Origin: Physcia stellaris
Lineage: Eukaryota > Ascomycota > Lecanoromycetes > Caliciales > Physciaceae
Reading direction: 5' to 3'
Assembly: GCA_018902385.1 (NCBI GenBank)
Contig: JABSSW010000015.1
Location: forward strand, 372,001 to 436,000
DNA: 64,000 bases
Notes under the pieces: model-generated
Told to the model about the DNA's origin: nothing
The model's database searches: none
Seen by the model: only the letters and a program-made list of their open reading frames with translations
Program-made: the position numbers and the translations under genes
Shown here: in pieces, positions 1-11,800 of the stretch
How positions within the stretch are numbered: position 1 is the stretch's first letter
Layout of the letters: the number at the start of each line of letters is the position of its first letter

Positions 1-819
1 CACTGGTGCTACAGGCTGATCATCATGGTCCTCATCTGTTTTTTGACGCTTGGAAAGGTTACCCTCTTCCTCGTCGTCGGTAACCTCAACTTCCTCATAT
101 TCATCACTTTCTTCGTCCCTATTGCAAGGAGTTGGCGGGGCTGCTGACGGAGCTGAACTTTCAGGCCTTGCAGCTTCCGCCCTGATTTTCTCGGCTGCTG
201 TCGCAACATGATCATCTGCCTCTTGAACCGGTTCACCTCTCTCGAGTTTTGCCTTTTTCTCCCGCTCAAGCCTGTCATATTCGACCACTCCCTTCATGAC
301 TTCCAGAGGAAATTTCCAGAAGCTTTCACCCTTCTCGGGGTTATAGACAAATCGTCTTCCGAGCTTCGTCTTCACGAGCAGCCATGGCGAACAACCAGGG
401 ATCGGATGCTTTGTCTTTGGCCGATCTACTGGCTCAGCACGCTGGCGTCCATCGTGTCTAGTATTAAGCACTCCACGCCCGCTGGTAGCGCTGCCAGTCT
501 GATAAGGGTAGGGTTGGTTCTGATGATCAGCATGTTCAGGTCGCTGAGTATACCCCAGCGGTGCTGCAGCCGGGATCTGGGCAATTGATGATGGTGGCGC
601 TTCTACAGGACGTGTGTATGTGGACTGTTGAGTTGCAGCATTGTAATAATACGGATGACCTAAGAGCCAAAGTCATCAGCATTGTTACTATGTAAGTCAG
701 TAAACCCACCGCGGTCTAGATGTTATTTCGCGAGACTTGCCTGTGGGAGCTCTGTGCTCAGTCCAACCGGCAGGAAGCAGCGGTGGCGCTACGGCGGGCT
801 TGTAGGTAGATTTCAACAT
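1..819 (-). CDS. WW-domain protein, N-terminal part (runs off left edge)
   Basis: Two exons, 741-819 and 1-659, give 246 codons, with the C terminus beyond the window. WW domain 1 covers about residues 16-44: it starts PAGWTEHRAPTG and continues HPYYYNAATQQSTYTRP after the intron. WW domain 2 covers about residues 118-144, with both tryptophans (W119, W141) and the motif RRFVYNPEKGESFW. An acidic, charged tail follows. Tandem WW domains of this kind at the N terminus fit the URN1/TCERG1-like pre-mRNA splicing factors, whose FF domains would lie outside the window, so the function is inferred. The intron 660-740 begins GC (GCAAGT) rather than GT and ends TTAG; it is accepted because it joins the halves of WW1 exactly. 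The start at 819 gives a short leader before WW1; an in-frame ATG at 984 is an alternative. The gene is divergent from PRE9, with about 257 bp between starts. Confidence 0.72.
660..740 (-). other. GC-AG intron within WW domain 1
   Basis: On the minus strand this 81-nt intron reads GCAAGT at the donor and TTAG at the acceptor. Splicing it restores an uninterrupted WW domain. No GT donor nearby keeps the frame. Confidence 0.65.
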
Positions 820-1076
820 CTCCAAATCCCGAATGAGCTCTCTGAAGGCAACTGTTTGTGAAGCTAAGAGCTTTGCATTGCTGTTGTTGGTCAGGTGAAG
901 TAGAAAGGTCGAGGCTTGGCACCCGCTGGAGCTTGACGCGCGTGAGGAAGCCTTGAATTTGAAGCTCTGATTCATTTGCATCACCTATCTACGTACCTTG
1001 CGAAATCCCAGATTTGCACGTCAAACATTATCCTTGACATCTCCTGAGCCCCTTTTGTAATCGGGTCACGATCAAC

Positions 1077-1985
1077 ATGTCCAGAAGATATGACTCAAGG
1101 GTATGGAAACTATAGTGCCATTGAGTTCAAGCTGGGCTAATGCGCTGTATGGTAGACGACCATCTTCTCACCAGAAGGACGCTTGTATCAAGTAGAATAT
1201 GCTCTAGAAGCTATCTCACATGCAGGTACAGCTATTGGGATATTAGCCAACGATGGCATCGTGCTAGCCGCCGAGCGGAAAGTCACAAGCAAGCTTCTAG
1301 AGCAAGACACGTCTGCAGAAAAGCTATACATCCTCAATGAGTATGACCACTTTGCCCACAGCAATAAATCACTAATATTGGCCAGCAATATGATATGCGC
1401 CGTTGCCGGTATGACAGCGGATGCAAACATTCTGATCAACTACGCTCGACAAGCTGCCCAGAGATACCTCCTAACCTACAACGAAGACATCCCATGTGAG
1501 CAGCTCGTAAGGAGATTATGCGATCTGAAACAGGGCTACACGCAGCATGGTGGTCTCCGGCCATTTGGTGTGTCCTTTATATATGCTGGTTATGACCCGC
1601 AACGTCAGTTTCAGCTGTACCAGAGTAATCCCAGTGGCAATTACGGTGGGTGGAAGGCAACGAGCGTGGGAGCGAATAATGCGAGCGCTCAGAGTTTATT
1701 GAAGCAAGATTATAAGGAGGAGTGTGACCTCAAGGAGGCATGCGGCCTGGCCATGAAGGTCCTGAGTAAGACGATGGATTCAACCAAGCTGAGCAGCGAG
1801 AAGAGTAGTAATCCCAAGCCAAGCTTGATCGCATATTTTGCTGACATCCACTTGCAGTCGAATTCGCCACAGTTGGGAAGACCAAAGGCGGCAAAGTATA
1901 CCACCATCTGTGGGGCGCAGACGAGATCAATGCTTTGCTCAAAGAACATGGTTTAGCCAAGGAGGAAGAAGCTGACACAGGGTAG
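1077..1985 (+). CDS. PRE9: 20S proteasome subunit alpha3 (alpha type-4)
   Basis: Three exons: 1077-1100, 1156-1804 and 1858-1985, giving 266 residues (yeast Pre9 and human PSMA4 are about 260). Exon 1 encodes MSRRYDSR and exon 2 opens TTIFSPEG, the proteasome alpha-subunit N-terminal signature, followed by [19 protein letters not shown]. The third exon carries the conserved tail [19 protein letters not shown]. Alpha subunits form the outer rings of the 20S core; they are not proteolytic, and their N-terminal tails gate the entry channel. Introns are 55 nt (1101-1155) and 53 nt (1805-1857), both GT-AG. Reading straight through the second intron would give a false C terminus. A constitutive, essential gene; alpha3 is the exception in yeast in being dispensable. 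Confidence 0.95.
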
Positions 1986-2937
1986 TCAAAGTAGATTTGC
2001 TCCTTAGAAAAGCATCATAGCTTGGCGTCAGGGGTCCTAGAAGTACGTCTATCAAAAGGAAATAACAGCCGGTCTTGCTCCTTGGTCATGGGCTTTGACC
2101 GATGTTCAAGCTTGAGTTGATCAATCCCGAGTATAGCCCATGTGTAGAAGAATTCTGTGCTATCAGATACCGATCATTGCCTTTTCCAGGTGCAAGGTGA
2201 GGTATTTACGTATTGACGCAACTAAGGTAGATCTACCTCTTTATAAACCTAGGTAGATGTTCGTACTCGAATAAGTAACTCGTCTAGTCCAGGAGAATCG
2301 CTTCTAGAGATCTTCTTGCTCTTCAGGAAAGACAGCTTCCTCTCCTTTACACAAGTACTTGGTCTATTATACGGCTTTTCCCTCTAATTGGTGGAAGCCC
2401 TCGGGAATTCCCGGTTCGCAAACTCCCGAGGTCCGCGCTTGGAGCTGGATTAAAACATGCTCGCTTCGACCGCCAAGTCCGCTAGTTCTATTCCAGCCCC
2501 GCAAAGCTGTCAAGCTACCTTGGCTTTTTTATTATTACATTAGGCTTGAAGCTGCTCAGACTTTGCCTCAGAAGTCTTCAGGTGTCGTTGGCTCTTATAG
2601 CAGCTTTACTGATGATTTTCGCTATAGTCGTTCCTTGTCAACAATTCACCCATTAAGGATCCGGCTGAGGATAAAAGCATAAGTCTCCGACGCTGGATCG
2701 GCGGCTACGAAGCTGTCTCATGCACAGCGTCAAAGCATCAGCAAATAACAGGTCAATATTCATCAGAAACACGCGGGGAACCGATCAAAAATTCGACTTA
2801 TAACAGCATCGGTGTCGATTTATCGCACTAATTCTCACTAACCCGAAGGCACCAGCTAATGACAGAAGAACTTCAAACCCCCAACCTTTCACAATACCCC
2901 TTCATAGAAACCCCTTCAACATAGAGACCAGCCTAAA
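1986..2937. other. intergenic, no supported gene
   Basis: This is the convergent gap between PRE9 and the small Cys-rich gene. A 107-codon plus-strand frame at 2359-2682 has no recognisable motif and no codon pattern that I would trust. Confidence 0.6.
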
Positions 2938-3270
2938 TCAGATCGCCTGAAGCCTCCTCTGACGCTCGTGACGTAGGTCATATATCTCCTTGTCTAATGC
3001 CTTTACCATGTCATAAGACCGTTCAATTGAGGCCCGGAATGTTCCACCTTCCCTTTGCCAGCGACTGATTCGATCCATCTCGGCGCTACGGCGCCGCTGT
3101 TTCGTATCGAGCTTGTCGCAAAGCTTGCATTTCTGGTGGACCGGAACCGTGACCATGATAAGTTTCATGCCGCACGTTTCACCTGTGCGGTACTCTCGAT
3201 TGCAATGTTGTCTAAAGTGACCCCATTTCCAATCACCGCAGGCGAATCGATGTTGGTCGAAGAAACACAT
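2938..3270 (-). CDS. small Cys-rich conserved fungal protein of unknown function
   Basis: Single exon, 110 residues. The N-terminal half is rich in Cys and His (C2, H7, C11, H18, C22, then YRTGETCGMKL) and is followed by HQKCKLCDKLDTK. The C-terminal half (about residues 60-110) is a charged, probably helical region (RWQREGGTFRASIERS; DKEIYDLRHERQRR). The opening CFFDQHRF.CGDWKWGHFRQHC resembles a hypothetical family that I recall in many Pezizomycotina. A structural zinc site is plausible from the CxxC and the paired Cys/His. No function is known to me. It starts at the first ATG of the frame, and its 5' region is the gene-poor stretch to the right. Confidence 0.7.
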   Translation of the reverse strand: MCFFDQHRFACGDWKWGHFRQHCNREYRTGETCGMKLIMVTVPVHQKCKLCDKLDTKQRRRSAEMDRISRWQREGGTFRASIERSYDMVKALDKEIYDLRHERQRRLQAI

Positions 3271-6200
3271 TGTTGTGTTGTCTGATGGTCAGAACGTGAG
3301 CTGAGCCTCCAGTACTCGGGCGCTTCAATGCTTACCTAGTGGTCTTGTGCTTTTATCTGAACTCCGTGATCAACAGACGCCGACTGGTATCTGTTGCAAG
3401 AAGCGCTTCGCTGCGGTGAGCTGCAGTACAAATGTATCAGACCCACGACTACTCACCTCCTGAACCCGGGCTGAGCGAGAGTGAGCAAGAGCTGATTGAG
3501 TTGCGAAGCTGTTCAAGAGTTGTGAGAGGCTACTATTCTGAGATCGAGCGCTTGGAGGAAAAATTGGGATTGATGGAGCGAGAGGGCAGTATTTAAGTTT
3601 CAAGGGCTGCCGTGGTGATCTCGCTCTTTGGCCCTCTTTTCTCTCACACGACAACAGTCTTTCCTTCCGAGGACGGGTACCGGTGAGCATTCTTCTTCTC
3701 GCGTCTCTCATGCAATCTCGATCATGGTGTCGCCTCCAACCAACTTCACCGCATCGCTCGATCTTCGAACGCGAACCATATCTCTTCAGCTGAAAACACT
3801 GGCCATGCATGTGCAACCAGCGGATCCCCACCTCGATGCTCTCAGCACACGCATGAGAGGAAACGGCGTGAAGGCAAGTAGCGATCTCTTTTGTCCACTC
3901 ATCGTTGTTGCAGCTATCACTTTATTGATATTTTTCTTTGCTATTGGCTCGAATGCGTATCACAGAAAGCCTCTATGAGTTCACAAATATCCCTGTATTG
4001 TCTCAGCTTCTCATCTTCTGATCGACTGCACATTAGCCGTCCTCCGCTCCTCGTGGCACTAAGCTGGCCTGATCCACTATCGGTTGGTATCATGCTCCCT
4101 GTCGACACCCGTACAGATTTGGGCGCTTCAATTGGAGCTGAGGAGCAGAGAGGTGCATATGCAGTTGCTCAAGTGACTGAGTCATGACATTACGGAATCC
4201 GACGTCTGAAGTAAGCTCCAGTGGCGAAGCTGTCAAGCTATCAACCTCCCGAACCGCAGGATTTCAAAGTAGCTTACTAGATGGCTGATCCAATGCCCCG
4301 TTCTTTGACACTAACGGTGCAGATGCTCCTTGAGCGAATGGTTTTGCATCGCACTAGCACATCTGTTGGGAACTTCCTACGCACCGAATTGGATAGGCAG
4401 TCGGGAACATATCCGGATCGTCCATCAGGCAACCTGGAACCTCCTTTGCTCTGAAGAGCCCCACCCACACTGTCGATCATGGCTTTGTGTCGTACGATGA
4501 CATCAAATTAGTGTGCTCGTGAGCAGGGGAGCCAAGCGTTTTTCAGCGCATTTCCGTGGCCAGGTTCAGCCCGGGAATGATGGTAATGATTTCTCGCCAC
4601 CTGCCTCCTTTTTCCGACCTATTAGATCTCGGTTCGTGCGGAGAAAAGCCGTCTATCCGACGAGGCTGTGGGAAACAGCAGTAAAAACTGGGTCACAGGA
4701 GTTTCAGACTTGGTTATCATGAGCGAATGAAGAGGGCGTCTAGGCTCGTGTACATTGGGGTATGGATCAAAATCGACAGGTCTTACCGCAACGTCAAACC
4801 CAGATGCCTGAACCTCATGGTCGATCTTTGGTCATAACATTTCCCCCAACCACTCATTCTTGCCCATGGGAGGAGCGGGACCATGTAGTGGAGACCAACC
4901 ATCTGGTCCATGTTGTCAGCAGTCAACCTAAACGAGGTCCCTGCAAGCAGGGGCTGGAGAGAAGCAAAAGAAAAAGATATCATTGTAGACGCGGGCAAAG
5001 ACATAGGCTAGCAGATTCCGTGCCATATTCGTGCAATCCTCTCAGAAAGTAAACAAAAGGCATGACCAATGAGAGAAACGGCGGTGTCTAGCATTGTTTA
5101 CCATGCCAAGACGGTGAAATACCCTGTGGGTTTCTTGTCAAGAATTCTTTTCATATCCCAAGTTTTGGGATGACGTTGGGAATTACTGCATTGGCGCATC
5201 AACTACTGAACCTCTCCCTCGGGTTTCTAACGTTCATGTGAGCAGTAAGTGCTGCGTGCTTGGGCGTTGAACGCGCTCTGTCAACAAATGGGAGGCCGGC
5301 CGAGAGGCCCGCAGAATTTAGAGTGCGAAGGTCCTTGATCGCCATGGCATCCATGCAAGATGATAGGTCGTTCTGACACTTTTCATGCCTGCCAAATCAG
5401 ACCTATGGGAAGCAGCAAACGGCATTTCATCGCGCTTATGCAAAAGCTAATTATGCTTTAGCTCCGATTGTCGGCTAACTGAGTACTGAGTAGCTACTGC
5501 CAGCTTCTAACGACGACTAATTCACCTTCTAGACGTCGGTTGACAGAGGATAGAGGGCTTGCAACGTTACTCCGGTCCTCGATCCTACCACCAGACCCTT
5601 CAAACCAAATATCGCTCCATCCAAGGACCCTCACAAGCGTTGAGGACCTGCCTACTTAGGTTAGGCGCCGGATCTTTACGTGGCTGGAGACCAAGAAGGA
5701 CCTAGAGGAATATCAATACCATTTGATGGCTGAACTGTCCTCCAAGACACCTATACGGATTGACTTCTTGCGTCAAAACTTGTACCTTCTGCCGTGCTGT
5801 TGTTGTTTTTGGATTGATATTGGCACAGTACGAAGTGCTTCCCATCAGAGCCCGAAGGGGTAAAGACCCCGACTCCCTAATTTTCATGTTCGCATCTTGA
5901 TAATAAACACGTCCGTGGCGCAAAACTGCACTCTTCGTATTCAAGTCACAGCTCCCTTTAAGATCTTGCATGGTCGGATTCTCCATACTCTAAATAATCA
6001 CATTTCTATCAGTCTATTGTCAGATGCATGCTCTCTGAACTGCTTTGGTATCATTCCAGCCTACAGGTCTCATCCGCCCCATCCTCTCTTAATTTAGATG
6101 AAGAAAACCGATACTCCTCTTTTAGCTCCTCGTCACCGATTGGCCAAGGATTGGGCTAAGGTTCGAGCCGCCAATCCTCGGAACAAAGCCATGACCCTCA

Positions 6201-8102
6201 GAGCCCTTCCGTGGCCGACGTTAGGAGTGAGCTAACCATACGAAGAACATTGCTAGGCCCAAGGCTACTATCCAAAAGAGGAAGTTCTGTACCCAACTGT
6301 GAAGTGCCGATACCAGCTATAATTAGGATCAACAAGCATAACAGATAGAAGAGACTACGCGTCGCGACTGCCCCAAATGGATATTTCCTGGATCCTCTTG
6401 GTAGCAGTGCAATTTCCTTGCGGGAAGATGTGACTCCAGCGCGCCGAAGTACAGCGATTCGCTCACCAGATCAGCCCTCACTGATAGTCGATAGCTGAAG
6501 GCTGTATTCTCCCCAGCAGATCAAGTCCCGCCCACGCTCGCTAACTGCGTTTATTCCCAGTCCAGATACGAGGAATAAACCCTCGTATGCTCCCTTCTAT
6601 CAATTGAATACTCCTGCAAGCCGTAGATGGTATCCCGATCATGAGCCCACGTCATCATATGCTGTTCGGCGCGGTCGGGAATCAGTATGCCAAAATCGAT
6701 ACCAGCCATGTCCCATGCGAGCTCCTGCGGGCTCCACTTTCGCTGCGGACTCTATAGCACCGCGGCAAACTGGCCATGATGTTCGATTGCGTGGTGTACG
6801 GCGTCGGAGCAGACGTCCAGGAGTATCTGCAGGGTGGACCCAGTGTGCGGTCTAGGGACGTGGTGAAGTTAGTGGTCCGTCTACGTGTCGCCAGGCACTC
6901 GAAATACAGTCCTGTAGTCGTCCGAGTAAGCCTAGCTGCTGAGACTGTTGTGGTTGTGGTTTTGACTTCCATAGGGGGATGAAGAGGGAAGGGTAAGATT
7001 ACCTTGTTGAAGCACGTGTACCGTTTGCTTTGGATGAATTTTGGGGTAGTAGGTCTGAGTGGACCGGAGATGTTTGTACTTGATGGTTATGGAGACGAAT
7101 AACAATATGAGCCCCGTGCATGTTGTGCCGTTTGGGCTTTTGTTAGTTGGAGTGCAATAAGCCATTGTGACAACAAGAGATCTGCGAAATCTGAGAAAAG
7201 ATATCGTCTGTTCAGTCCCCCTCCCAGAACAATGAACAGGTTCATTGAAATTGTGCTCAAAAACCTCGTGATCATCTGATGTGATTGTGTACTTTTCAAC
7301 CCTTTCGATTCTTAGCCCTCGTGACGCAGGTAGTCACCAACACCACGACTTCGACTCCGCACCATCAGACCTCAAACGCCAGAGTCAGGTTGGAAGAGCG
7401 CTGAAATGCATTGTTTCTCCAATACCAGCGAATTCGCCATCTCCAATGCAAGCAGATTATTTGATGCGGCTCGAGAAGGGGTATCCCACGGCTCTGTTTC
7501 TCCCGAACTCACAGATGCGTACGCCGCTCTCCAGAATCGGCCTCGCTGGTTGATTATTGAGGGCGTAGAGCACCGACGCTGAGAGGGAAGGTATGGCTGC
7601 TGAAATGGCAGTGGTTTTTAGATTGTCAACCCCAATATGTGGATCCCAGCCCGGAACAGTAGCTCCATCACGTCTCAATGCCTAGAAAGAAACAAAGAAA
7701 GAAGGGAAGCGAAGAAAAAGAGGAAAAGATGGCGCGAAAATGAACGGTACCCACGACTTCGAATCCTCGACTTGTAGAACGTTAATGGTAGGAACTGAGT
7801 TCATCACTAGCAATATGTAAGTGTTATTTCAAATCATGTAGCCCACAGTTTCATTATTTTCATAAGATTCGATAGCACAACCCTAGCGATGAATCTTTCA
7901 AGAAACAAAAGTATGACAACCGTGATGAATATGTAGTAACCAATTGACCCAATTCCCAGTCCACGACCACGACAAGACCTGTAGGAAGTACTCGACTGAA
8001 ATTCGCAGAATGTTTGGTGGGGTAATGGGCTCAGGGACAAATTACGAAGACAAGATCATTCCTGTGGGTGGAACCGCTAAAGATTTTCGAGATGGTCTGC
8101 AT
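3271..8102. other. gene-poor stretch left of the transposon island
   Basis: No gene could be supported here. Base composition is ordinary and not hypermutated. Short frames exist but show no family motif: 3628-3978 (116 codons, one hydrophobic segment near its C terminus), 4762-5052, 6604-6855, and 7406-7582. The last (58 codons from an ATG, with ELTDAYAALQNRPRWLIIEG) has a protein-like composition and could be an exon or a relic. This stretch may hold lineage-specific genes with several introns, or degraded sequence. Confidence 0.5.
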
Positions 8103-8204
8103 TAGGGATGTGCAGAACGCACTGGAATCTCTTGGCGAAAAAAATTTACTTTTTCGCACTTCGCATCAGATTTCGATGCATCTTCTGAAATTTTCAATTT
8201 TTCT
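8103..8204 (+). repeat. left terminal inverted repeat of element C
   Basis: About 102 bp, matched in reverse complement at 24844-24945. Shared blocks include GTGCAGAACGCACTGGAAT, CTTTTTCGCA, and GCATCAGATTTNGATGCATC. A weaker match continues inward to about 8290 (block TGTATATTTCG). Confidence 0.85.
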
Positions 8205-8413
8205 GGTTCATTGCTTCACACAGTTTTTTGTTACATCATTTGACGTGATAAAAGTTTGTATATTTCGTTTATCATTTTTTTGATGTTTGTTTTTCGTCGA
8301 ATTTCGAAATCATGAAAAATTCATTGTCGTCAACGATTCGTTTCAAGATCGTTCGTTATTTATTGTGTCATTGACGTTTTGATATTATTGTTCAAAAATT
8401 CATTATGTTGTAC

Positions 8414-8418
8414 AGATT
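8414..8418. repeat. target-site duplication of element B, left copy
   Basis: The 5 bp AGATT lie immediately outside the left LTR of B and are identical to 21645-21649. Confidence 0.85.
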
Positions 8419-8626
8419 TGTAAGAAATAAAAATTCAGAATTTTCGGAAGTGCGACTCGCATCTCGTCAAGCAATTCGATTATCGAAGTTCGAATGATTT
8501 CGAAAAAATCAGTCTCAATCATTTTACAATTCGATCAACGATAAACTCAACAAGTTCATATTTTCAGTCGAAATCGATCGAATTCGTACGATTGAGTAGA
8601 TAAGATGCAGATAAAAAGCAACTGCA
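8419..8626 (+). repeat. left LTR of element B, first part
   Basis: 208 bp, colinear with 21325 to about 21533. This copy keeps more C and G than the right copy. It is cut at 8626 by the insertion of element A. Confidence 0.88.
8622..8626. repeat. target-site duplication of element A, left copy
   Basis: CTGCA, also the last five bases of the first part of the left LTR of B. The partner is 15225-15229. Confidence 0.75.
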
Positions 8627-8865
8627 TATCATTTGAATCGTGCTTGAATAGACGTATTATTGACTAGCTAGACGAAAACAATAAGTCTGCAGAAACAAAT
8701 AGATATAGAATGATGAAATTGTAAACAGTGTGCGAACGTCAAGTTTCAAATCACGTTAATCTCGTCAGAAAATTAAAGCATAATTCGATTCAGACATATC
8801 TGTTTAATCATTTATCATATCAATTATCTATTTGTCAGATTTATCTGTCAGACATGTTCGTAACA
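8627..8865 (-). repeat. LTR of element A (3' LTR in element orientation)
   Basis: About 239 bp, direct repeat of 14988-15224, ending GTTCGTAACA on the plus strand. It is the less mutated of the two copies at most differing sites. Confidence 0.88.
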
Positions 8866-11800
8866 TTATTTTTTTCTTTTCGCGAGCGTCGTTTCGACGA
8901 TTCGTTGTTGTTTCGAGATTTGAAAATTTTGTTTGATCAAGTTGTATGATCGCAAAATTCAGAAATTTCACGATCATCATTTTTCATTTCTCAGTATTTT
9001 ATTGTCATTTCAAAGTTCGATAAGATTTGACAACAACTTTTGAAAATGTTTTTGACACGATTCAGTTCTTTATGCGAAATAAATTCTGATTGTAAATAAC
9101 ATCGAAATAGCAATAAAAATTGAATTGTTGTATAAAAATCGTGATGTCAAAAACAAATGAATGAAAATTGAATTCGTGACGTCAAATGTTAATCGAAAAT
9201 AATTTCGATTAATGTCAACATGACGATTTTTTTTCGAAAACGACGACGATTCGTTGAAAAATTTGATTCGTTGACGACGATTTGAAATATTGAAATTAAC
9301 GTTTTGAACGATTTTGAATTTGTTGTCGTGAAATGATTACGATGAAAATCGTTCATCACATCGCGAACATTATCGAATTTTTCGTTGTCGACATAATATC
9401 ACGTTCGATCATGAAATCAGTTTGATCAATTGACACGATATTGAAAACGATTGTAATGATATCGAAATTTCAAAATATCGTTCATTTCTCATTCGAAATT
9501 CTCGTTGATTATGACGAAATCGAAAAATTCATTGATTTGATTTTCGAAAAAATCACGAGAATTTTTGCGAAAAAGTCAACAATGAAACACATCGTAAATT
9601 CGCATGATTTTTGACAATTCGAATCGATAAAAGTTGTTTTTACGTTTTAGTATTTTGTACGAGTTTAATTTTTGTCATCAAGTTTGTCAAATGATTTGAT
9701 CGTTTTGATGTTTCGTCGATTTAAAAAAACGAAATTTTTTCGACGTATTTCACGATTTTTCGATGTTTGTTGATTTGAATAATAAATGCGTTTTTGAATC
9801 ATTTTTGCATGATTTCGTACGTAATTGAAAATATTTTGCATCGTGTCGATGATATTTTTTGTTTTGACGATCAAAAATCGTTTTCTCGTTGTAACATACG
9901 AAATAAAATTTGATGAAAAATTCATACGAAAATGAAAATTTTTATTGATGAAAAATGATGATAATTTTGTTGTTGCAAATATCGCGTTGTTGTTTGCAAA
10001 CTCGATCATGAATAATCAAACGTTTCAATCATTTTGCATGTAATTGCAATATTGTCGCAATTGTTTTTCGATATTTTGATTGATTTTTTCGATTTGTTTA
10101 TCGATTTTGAATGAAAAACGATGAAAAATTTACATTTGATGTCGAAAATTTTGCAAAATGTTTATCAAACGAATGATATGAATTGAAATTTTCGATTTGA
10201 CGTTATAAAAAAAAATAATTCATGCGTACGAAACACGTAATTGATAAATATTTTGATCGTGATTTTCGCATTTGTATTTTTATCGTTGACGATGCAAAAC
10301 ACGTAATGACGTTTTTTATTAAATTTGTCGATTATCGTGCAAATGACGTTATGATCGTAAACGTCGAACAATTCGATAATAAAATTCATGAATATGTCGA
10401 TTCAACGTTGCAAAAAAATGATCAAAAAATGAATAAATCATTTTTTCGATTTCGAGAAATTTTCGTACGTTGACATTTATGACAATTGCGTACGTATCGA
10501 CGAACGAATTTGCGCATGTTGAATCAATAATAATCGCGACGTATAAAATTTTTCATACGATTAAAATTTGAATGTTTCGAAATCGAAAATTCATGAATTT
10601 TTTTGAAAAAATCAACGAATAAAAAAACGTCGACAAACATTCATAATCGATCATTTCGATATAAAACATCGTTTTTTTCATTGCAATTTCGTAAATCGAT
10701 TTCGTTCATTGAAATGAAATTTTGTTCGATGATTTCACGATACGTCGTGCAATCATCGTCAACTTTATTGACAATCAAAATTCGTTCATAAATAAATTCG
10801 TCAAATTTTATCGCGTGAATTTCGAATCGTTTTGAAGTGAACAATATTTGCTTTCGATATTGATGTCGCTCATCAATTTCGTTTTTGAATCGAAAATCAA
10901 ACATACGAATCAAAACATTTGTTTTGACGTTTTGAGTTTCGAATTGAAATTGAATGACAATGTTAAATTTCGAGAGAATTTTTGCTCAACGAATTTGACG
11001 AAAAATAAGTTTTTTTGACGTCATGAAAGTTTTCAATTTCTTGTGATCGATAAAGATTTTGATCGATTTTTCGATGTTTTCGAATTCAAAACGTCAATGT
11101 TTTAAACAGCGAATAATGACTAATAGTTTTTTGTCATAAATTTCGTAATTGCATTCGATTGAAATCATGTTGCGATTGTAAAAAGCAACGAAATGCAACA
11201 CTTTTTCGTCGTCATATTGAAATAATATTCTTGCATTGACGTAATCAAAAAAATCGATTTTCAAAATGACTTGTTTGATTCGATCGTAATGTCGTAATAT
11301 GAAAATTTCAATCATCGTTTTTTTGAAAAGATTGAAAAATTTTTCGATTTTTTCAATTCATTCGAAATTCACAAACTTCTTGATCATTCGAATGAGAATT
11401 CGAATTTTTTTCGAAAAATCACGAATGAATCGTTTGTAAAAATTGACGAAATTTACGAAAATTTGTATTTTTTTCAAATTCGTAAAGCGTTTTCAATTGA
11501 CAATGATTTTTATTTTTTTCGAATTCATGCGAAAATCATTTATCGATAATATGACGTTCAAAAATGTCATTTTTTTTTTGAAAAATTCGCATTTTTCAAT
11601 ATTCATTTGTAATTCGATTTTTTTGAATTTTTTCAATATTTTACGAACGTGAACGATATGCTTTTTTTTGAATTTGTTGTAAATGAAAATATCATTTAAA
11701 TAAATTTGACAGAAATCGTTCTGTTCAATCGTACACACAGCAGAAAATTGAATAACAAATCGTTCATGTAATGTTGTCAATTCGCGAATTCGTTGATCAA

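Noticed and set aside
2359-2682. 107-codon frame downstream of PRE9
   Set aside because: No motif, no plausible start context, and unlike coding sequence in residue use.
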